A stretch of 64,000 bases of DNA from Mytilisepta virgata. Its lineage: Eukaryota; Mollusca; Bivalvia; Mytilida; Mytilidae. The DNA lies in assembly GCA_028015205.1 (NCBI GenBank), contig CM051512.1, forward strand, positions 22,351,139 to 22,415,138, read 5' to 3'. Each line of letters begins with the position of its first letter. Within the stretch, counting starts at the first letter, position 1. Position numbers and translations under genes: made by a program. The notes under the pieces are model-generated. The model saw nothing but the letters and a program-made list of their open reading frames with translations. It made no database searches and was not told where the DNA came from. Below, in pieces: positions 49,301 to 58,300 of this stretch.

Positions 49301-52300
49301 GTGAAAATTTATTTGATTCTAACTGAAGAAATACCGAAATTCTGGCAGATGTCAGGTTTGAAGGGGTGGTCGGTTTCCTGAGGTTTAAATACTGTATATT
49401 TTAATAAAAACAAAAAGGGTGTAGTGGTTAACACATTGGACTACAAATCCAAGGTAACTGGTTCGATTCCCATTCAGGGTGCTAAGGAAGAGCAACACCT
49501 TTAGCATGTTAAAAACTCCTCTGTAGATGTCAAAAAAGAGTAGGCTAAAATTCCACTACAGGGGCCGCTCTCGCACCCGCCAAGTGGAGAGGGATTAGTA
49601 CAAGTTTGTATAACTTGTTTCCCAATCCACTATAAATAAATAAGTTTAAACAAAACATTTAATACAAATTGGCAGGGACATCAGAAGTTTTTAAAATTTT
49701 TTAGCAAGTTAAAAAATACAGTGAATATTTGAATATTATTTTACAGATGTCATTTTTTGGATGTAGAGAAGAGGACAAGTCAGCAGTATTAATCCATTTG
49801 TTAAAGAATGTTATTGACCAATCAGAACAGACGGTAGTATTTGCTGCAACAAAGCACCATGTGGAATATTTAAATATGGTAAATAGTAAATGAATCAAAT
49901 ATGTATTCTAGGTTGATTTGAATTGTAAAATATTATGCAAAATCTATATCTAGAAAGAAATAATAATTTTATTTACAAATTGAATGAAAAAATTAACATT
50001 TTGAATATCATTATGTGAGATTTTTTTTATACATATACACTCTTATTTCATCATTAAGTTTTATCCTCATTTGGAATTTCAAAGAGATAAAAAAAAATAT
50101 TTAAAAAACGGCAGCAATAAGTGTGCTCTTTGTTTATTTGACCTTTTGTCACCTTCATGTGTGAATATTGTGTCGAGAATTTTTCCTTTGGTAACTGTTA
50201 AGTGGTGCTATTTCTATAGACAGCATTTTTGTATTTTGAGTCCATACAGGGTTCAGATAGGACATGTAATCCTGGAAAGGATATAGAAATTTGAAAAGTC
50301 ATGGAAAAGAAAAATGCCATGAAAAGGCATTGAAAAGTCAAGTATAACACACTATTTTTTATCCTCAAATATGTTTTTGATAAGGGGGATGTGTATAATA
50401 CATTCCAATATAAGTTCTTAGTCTCTTTTGAGGTTCGATATCCGACCAAAATGAGACCAGGTTATGACAGTTTTGAGATCATTTTCAAATCAGAAGCCCA
50501 ATTTTGTCCACTGTTTCATTAGCATAAAAGTTTCTTTTGGTCATTAATTACTTTATAATTGTGTTTTAGTAGTAATAGAGATGATACATTCGAAACAAAT
50601 TGAATGAAACATACGTTTTTGGACAAAAGCGACCACCATTATTTATTTCCGATGTATCAGGTGATCATGCAATCTAATTAAAAACCGATCTCTCATCGCT
50701 CCCGTTTTCTGATATGTTGCGTGGGAGATCTAACGAAACCCGCTCTGAGGTCACATGTGAGTGACCTCGTAGGTGTGTCCTGTTCGACCAATGAAATTGC
50801 GGCTTAGGCGATCTTGTAAGTTGATCGTGTGGTAAAGGGATGTAACTCATTTTATTAACGAAGAAATCGTCAGTCCCCAGAATTCATAAACTTTTTTGAT
50901 TGGCTTAATGATAGGAAGTCAACTCATTTGCATGTCATTATAAATTCATAAGTTCCAGTTCACTCACATGTGACCTCAAAGGGGATTTTGTTAGATCTCC
51001 CACGCGACATATCAGATAACGGGAGCGATGAGAGATCGGTTTTTAATTAGATTGGTGATCATGTGTCTTGACTGTAATCCTTATAAAATGGTGATTTTAA
51101 ATTAAAATAATTTAACATCCCTTTGAACCTTAGACTGTTTAATTATTATTTTAGCGAAAAAGTTTTTGAAGTTTTGAAGATATATTTTCTGCAAAATGTT
51201 AATTAAAATTCTTTATTTTCTTATTTTTATTTCTTTATTTATTGTTGTTCGAGTTTGTATCGGGATTGCCGTAATTCGACTACCATATAAATTATGCACC
51301 GGTCCTATGCTTCCTGTTCTTCAAAAGGTGTTTGTCGTACGAGAATATTTGTTAAAACTAAAGAATTTATTTCTGATTTCCTAATTCTGTAACACATTTT
51401 GCTAGCCACACCACAACCAACTTCAATTTGCAACCGAAAAAAGTCACATTTGAAGACGAGGAATTTTTTTCTTTATTTTCAAGTGTTATACATAAATGCG
51501 TTTTATACACACCAAAAGATAGTAATTTTTTAATGAAAATATAATTGCTTTGTTTAATTCAGGCCTGTAATACATTTTTCATGCCATCATTAAGGAGATA
51601 TACAATGTAAATTATAAAGGATATATGTAGTGCATATCAATCCACAATATACTGGATTACTCCTGGAAAAGTCATGAAAGTTTTAGAAGAAAAGATTGTT
51701 GGAACCCTGTTTTGACTGCATGTATTTTTAAACAAAAATTTAAGGCTGAAGAAATTTTTATCTGCCATACTACAACTTTGAGAGTGAAATGATACATATG
51801 TTCCTGTGACACTTTGTTTCATTACAGTTGTTACAGAAAGCGGGAATTGACTCCACCTACATTTACAGTTCTTTAGACCAGACAGCAAGAAAAATTGCCG
51901 TTGGAAAGTTTCAGAATCATAAATCGTCTGTTATGATAGTGACAGATCTGGCCGCTAGAGGAATAGATATCCCACTGTTAGATAATGTCATAAATTATAA
52001 CTTTCCAGCCAAAGGAAAATTGTTCGTACATAGAGTTGGTATGTACATGTATTTTGTATAAACTGATAATGAGATTGGAATCTACATCCACCTTGTTAAG
52101 CCATTCACCTGTCATTGATCACGGGAGCTCAACATACAGAGTTGCCTAGCATGTCCCCAGATGGGGGATAGGGGAGATATTGTTGTTGGGGTTGTCAGAT
52201 CATAATACAGAAAGCCTGAACATGTACTGTAGTGGGAAACGTGTTTGGAGAATGCCACACTCCCTGCACACTAAAGACAAATTCTGTAGTTTTCGAGAGA

Positions 52301-55300
52301 GAAAAAAGGGTAATAGCCAATACAAAAGGCTAAATTATCCAACCCTACCCAACCATCGACCCTTGTACAGTGGTAGCCAGAATTGGTTCCCCTTTGAGTT
52401 GTTTTTGATAAATTGATGAACCGGTTTTCATCCTGAAGAAGCTCGAAATATTTGCCACTGGACATAATAGCAAACAAAAATCAATCAACCACATTATTAT
52501 AAAGCAGGAAAGATAACCTTTGTCAAGACCGAAAAGAAAAAATAGCATTATCTACCAAGGGATAAATTGGTCAGAGGAAATAACTTATGTTGCTGATTAC
52601 ACAAAATATTTTATGAAATTTTACAAAATGTACTGCAAAGTTTTTTCGTTTGACTTGGCGTAAGGTCGCATGAACAGATCTTCAACGGGTCATCTAACAC
52701 TGAAAATGGCCATTTACGGAAGAATTTGAAATTATTTATACTTTCAGGAAGAGTTGCTAGAGCTGGAAGAAGTGGGACTGCGTATTCCTTTGTTTCACAA
52801 GAAGAAATGCCATATTTGTTGGACCTTTGTGTTTTCCTAGGAAGATCTTTGAAAATGGTTCCACTTGATAAGAATATCTCAGGTACTCATAATGATTACC
52901 GTATAAACTGAGAAAAGTAAGATTATGCTTGTGGAGTTTTAATAGTAAGGCAATTTGTACATATACAACGACAAATCAACCCAAGGTGAAACTGTGTTCA
53001 TAGTTTGTATGCAAAATCTATGAAAATAATTTTAGATATACAGTGGAACTCCCTTCAACCGGCGCATCTGAAAACCGGATTCCTCCGCAAACTGAACGCT
53101 TTATTCTTGTCTGGAATTTTTACCTGTATTTTCAAGTTCAAAAATCCTCCAAAAAACCAGCTCCTCTGAATTCTGAATACTGGAGACAATTTGCAGTCCT
53201 AAAAATATACAAGTATATTCCTGTCAAATACACCTCAAAAACAGGCCGAACTCTCATTCTCTTTATTGAGAAGCATTTTTTTTAAACAAAGCCCTGTTGG
53301 TATGTACAGGAAAAACTCTGTTTAAATAACAGTTTTTAATATGTGTTTACCAAAAAATAACATCGAGGCTAAAAGACTACGATTTAGTAACATTTAAGGA
53401 AAAAACCATGCAAATATAGTATTTGTGTAATTTTCATGCTCAATATTTCAATTTATTTACTTCTGGTCGGATTTCAGTAAAGCCCGGAACCTCTGAAAAC
53501 TGGCCAATTTCTACTCTCCGATAGCTGTTTGGTTTACAGAGGTTCCTCTGTATAGTGATTCTGAAGTTTGCCGATAATTATTGATAACATTGCCATTTCT
53601 TTGCATGGAATTTCTGGGACATCTGGTTAATTATGCTCTAGATACCTTGCTGCCTAACGTGTAGTTGTGCAAGACATAAATGTTTCCTAATTGGATTGAT
53701 TTTTGGAGTTTCCCATGGCTAAACATAGACTTTCTTGTTATAGTAAATGGGGAAGGTTTTGAACTGCAAATCTCCTACAATTTACATTGAAATGAAACTT
53801 GACATATTTGCTGCCTACCATGTGTAGACATATTTGGTTGATCATTATGGCTTCCCATAACAAAATATGGACATCTGTATAATTCTATGAAAATACAATT
53901 TACATGTACATAGGAATGACACTAAAATTTAATGAATTCCTGTGTACCATGTGTAATTGAGAGGACAGGAATTTTTTCATGAGGTTCACTCACCAGATTG
54001 ATCCATTACCATGCACATATGTATGCTTCATCCCTCTTTGATGTATTCCAATAAATGCAGCATACTTCTACATGTATTTAATAAAAAATGACAACAGAAG
54101 GACTTTGGGGAGATACATGTTTTGTGTCAAAAACAAAGTTTAATTTTACTTGATATTATTTATTGATGATGCCATCCAAATTTTAAACAGCATTTTACTT
54201 TTGGCACTCAAAAGTTATTGTCCTATTTGTCTGAGACTTCCATGATACATGTGTATGAACGACAGTCAGTTGATCAACTTATCATTTTCAGATGGAGATG
54301 ACGAAGGTGGTTATTACGGATTAGTTCCACAGGATGTGATTGATGATATGTCAGAGAAGATGAGAATTTGGCTGAAAGAAATGGCAGAACTGGTAAGAAT
54401 TTCTTGTTTCAAAAACAACTTATTCCAGTGTTTTGGTTATACTAAATTTCCTTGGTCAATACAACACACCAATAAACTATGTAAAAATAACCTTCATCAC
54501 TGTAATGCATTCTGGGTAATTTTTTGTGGAAATAGAGAGCACAGCGAGCGCTATAGGAGCATATCGGTCATTTAGCAAAGTCTTTGTTTAATTGGGGCAG
54601 CCATTATGCAATCCGAAGTGGATTTATTTGTTAAAGCAAATATGGCCATATTGTGATACATAATAAGGCTAGAAAAAGTTTTGTTCGCCGGAAACGGAAG
54701 TAGGTAAAGTAATGGAAATAACTTGCTTCAAATTATAATTTTAGAGTCAGAATCGTGATACTGGAAATGAGTTTCTGGAAAGCCCTATTGGTATTGCTGC
54801 GCTTGCATCATTGGCCACACCAACAGTATATTTATTTGTTTAACCCTTTCTTTGGGTCATTTATTCTTTTATTTGAATAAAAATGTTAATTAAATATGTT
54901 ATCTTCGGGATCTTTTTAGTTTTTGAATGAAAATGCGAAGATTAGGTAACAAACGGGTTTCCGCGGGTGGATATGTTGAAATTCTTCAAATATCGTTAAA
55001 ATCGCTCCAAATATGCAATTTTGTCATTAAAAATTGTAAGAATTATTTCAAGAAGTAAACTTCCAATCATCGATGTCTATTCCAATAAATTTTGGACAAA
55101 TTCGCGGCATGTATCCAATCCCAAAAATTTCTAAAATTCATTTTCTTAACTTTAAAATCCCATAAAATCCTCAAATTTTGGTCTTTTTTCACACGTTTTT
55201 TTGTAAAAAGATCCACCATTGTTTTATCTTTATCCGGGTTTCAAATATAAGAACTATAACTCTTTATGTTCGCTCCAAGAGCAGGAAATGTAAAACCTAT

Positions 55301-58300
55301 GTGACAATCCCAGTAAAACGGGACTCATCATCAGCAAGTTGACTTGGGAATACCGGTAAACCTGGACTCGTCGGTGAAAGGGTTAAATGTGTTGTTAATA
55401 CACAGGTAATTGCTCTACTATATATTGACACTTGAATGGTATTGATACATGTATTTTCATTTGAAGATATTATTAAATGCTAAATGGTGTGAATAATTTG
55501 ATTCAACTAACCATTGTAGTGGAAATCAGAAAATGACAGGCAAAGAGCCTAAGAACACAGTTATCATTTTCACGGAAATCTGAACTCAATGTCTTTCTAA
55601 AAAAATTGGTATTGAGGATTTATTACATTTTGTTGTATACCTATTTTTCTGTTTTTTTTTTGTTTTTTTTTTTGGGGGGGGTGTGAAATGTCCAATTCAT
55701 ATATTCAGTAGAATGGTTATGACTACAAAACAACAAAATTTGGTGTCCTTAAAAGATCAAATATTTGTTAAATCTATATAAATAGTGAAATGGCTGCTGA
55801 AGTTTTTATGCATTTTTTACAGTTTTCAAAATCAGATCTGGTTGTTACTATTATTTTAAAAGTACTGTAATATGAATTACCGGTTGTGAATATTTAGTAA
55901 AATTATTTGCTGCAAGTTCTACAGACGTTAATGTTTTTCAAACGGACAAGGGTTTGGTTATTTTTGGCTGATGGACCGACAGGCGGGCGGGCAGGCAGGC
56001 GGGTGGACTTTTCAAACAGTGATGAGGGAAAATCTGGCTTGCTTGTCAGTCTTTCTCATTCAGTGTGACACTGACAGTAGTTGATGTTTAATTTAATTTT
56101 TCCAGGACAGCATGAAGAAAGTAGTTGAAAATGCATTGAAAAAATATGTAAAGTCTCGGCAAGCACCTGCTTCAGAATCGATAAAGAGATTTAAGGAAAT
56201 GAACAAATCGGGCATCCGACCAGGAATACATCCTGTCTTTGGTATGTAATAATTCATTGTAATTCTGTATCTTTTAAGTAATCTGTGGTTTTTGAATTCA
56301 CACAAATATTCTTAAATTCAATTTATTTCATATTAGCGCGCAGTTTCATTATTATCCCTGTCCGGAGGAAATCTTTCACATTTTCACAATTTTACAGTGT
56401 AGTCATGATGTTTTGTCAGATTCATAGCTTTGTTGATGTTTATTGTTGTTCTGGTATGTTTGGACTGTTTTGTTTATTGATAAATATAGATTCTAAAACG
56501 ATGACCAGTTGATTATGAAATTTATCAACTCGAAATAATTAAATTTTTATTTTTAAACTGCAAGTCTTGTCCAAACAGTTTTAAAAATGAAAATTTAATT
56601 ATCGACAGTGGACAAATTTCATAATTAACCCATTCAAGAGTTTTAGAATCTTTTTCTCTTATGACAATGTAAAACTCTGAGAGGTCTTTCGAACGTTTTT
56701 TGGCGAGAAATGTCATGAGCATTTAACCAACGTGTAGTGATATCAGAATTTATGAAACGGGTCAAGAGACGTATAAATGCGCATAGCTTTAGAGAAATTT
56801 CATTTTAATAGGATGAAGTGTCATCTTTGATAATTTTATTTTTAATAGGATACATGATTGGATGATTGTTCTTATAATTATAGAGGTCAATATTCTGTTA
56901 CTTTTTTCTGTTGGCAGTTAATTTCTACGGTACCTGTATTTTTGTAAACAGCAAATATGACATGATTATAACCTATACTTGTTGCATTTCAAAAGAAGTG
57001 GACTGTAAAAAATCATTTTACATGCTGTTGATTCAATTTTCATGGGGCTTATTCGTGGGTTCTTAATTTTGTGGATTTTGTGAATTTCAACAAAAAAAAT
57101 GTTGAAAAGCTTTTGTAATCAGTAGATAAATAAACAGTCTTTTATCCAATAGATTTCTCTTGAAGTATAATAAATAATCTCATTGCATTTGATTAATTTC
57201 AGACGATGAATGACCGTACATTCAGGGGTTAGCCATAGATATCATTCATATTAATCGATTCTTATTTCGTTGGGTTCTTAAAATTCATGGATTGTTCTGT
57301 CCATAAAATCTATGAAAAATTGGTGTAAAACCAAAAATAAGTATTTCACAGTATTTGATTAAATCATTGTCTTAAATGAGAATTTTTTCTTTTTTACTAT
57401 TGATTGATTAAATATTGTTTAATGCCGAGTTGGCGATATTACAGCCAGTATCACGGTGATCTTTTTTACTATAGGTGACTATGATAGCCTAAAGGAAGAC
57501 AAAAGATTAGAGTTACTGAACACACTGAAGTCATATAAAGCTAATACTGTAAGCTTATAGATTATTTTCCATTCGTTTTGTATGAGATCAAGATCATTTG
57601 TTCAAAATCTCAACTTCATTTTGTAATTTAGAGGGGCTGGATTTTGGAGGAATTTTTACTTGAAAATATAGGTGAAAATTCCGACAAAAAGATAGTGCTC
57701 GGTTTCAGAGGAAACCGGTTTTGAGAGGGGTTGGTTTAAGGGAGTTCCACTTTAGAAGAAAAATCACCATTTACACAGAAAGAGTTGCTAGTGTATTTAA
57801 GGGTTTTATATAATTTAACTCTTGGACAGATATACTTGTACTTTATTTAGATCAATTTTTTATAGCTGCATTTTGTTTTAACTTTAAAACATAACTAATT
57901 AGTGTAAAATCCACACACTGCATACTTCTCAGGATAAAATACAAACATGTTTAACAATTTTTTAAGACAATATTTGAAGTAAATGCCACATCAAAAACCA
58001 GGGCTTTTGAAGTAATGAAAAAGAAACGTGGATATCACCAAGGTGTAATTCAGCAGCAGGTGGATAGAGTTGGAGGAGAGATAACTTATTCAGGCAGGGG
58101 AGATACTGTTCATACACAAGACACAGCTGATGAAGATGAATTGAAGGTATTTTTTAATGTTTGTAATTTTTAATAATACAGTTTCATTGTGTATATAATG
58201 CAATCAAGTGTCCTGGTGTTTGCTGTATAAAGAATTCAGAGTTTGACTTGGCTTTAAACAGTCAATTCGGACACCCTTAAGTTTACATCAGTCTGAATTA

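Larger units (their letters stand above)
47723..49746. other. DDX54 intron 8
   Basis: Contains a dispersed repeat around 47870-48130 (GGAATACTCCGCTGGTATAG..., GGCTTGGTACAGTGGTGGGG; class unknown), an ACAGT-start repeat (48583-48690), a foldback (48845-48980) and a SINE (49417-49640). Confidence 0.55.

Noticed and set aside
49417..49490. tRNA gene with TTGGA/TCCAA anticodon arm
   Set aside because: It is followed by a SINE-like body and A-rich end; the implied ACA anticodon is not a usual one.
52271..52548. Overlapping 68- and 67-residue minus ORFs in DDX54 intron 10
   Set aside because: Two frames over the same DNA, no domain and no splice sites; likely part of a repeat.
56019..56078. C/D-box snoRNA (GTGATGA...CTGA)
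   Set aside because: No terminal stem, no convincing C'/D' pair, and only about 30 nt from the exon 13 acceptor, closer than usual for intronic snoRNAs.
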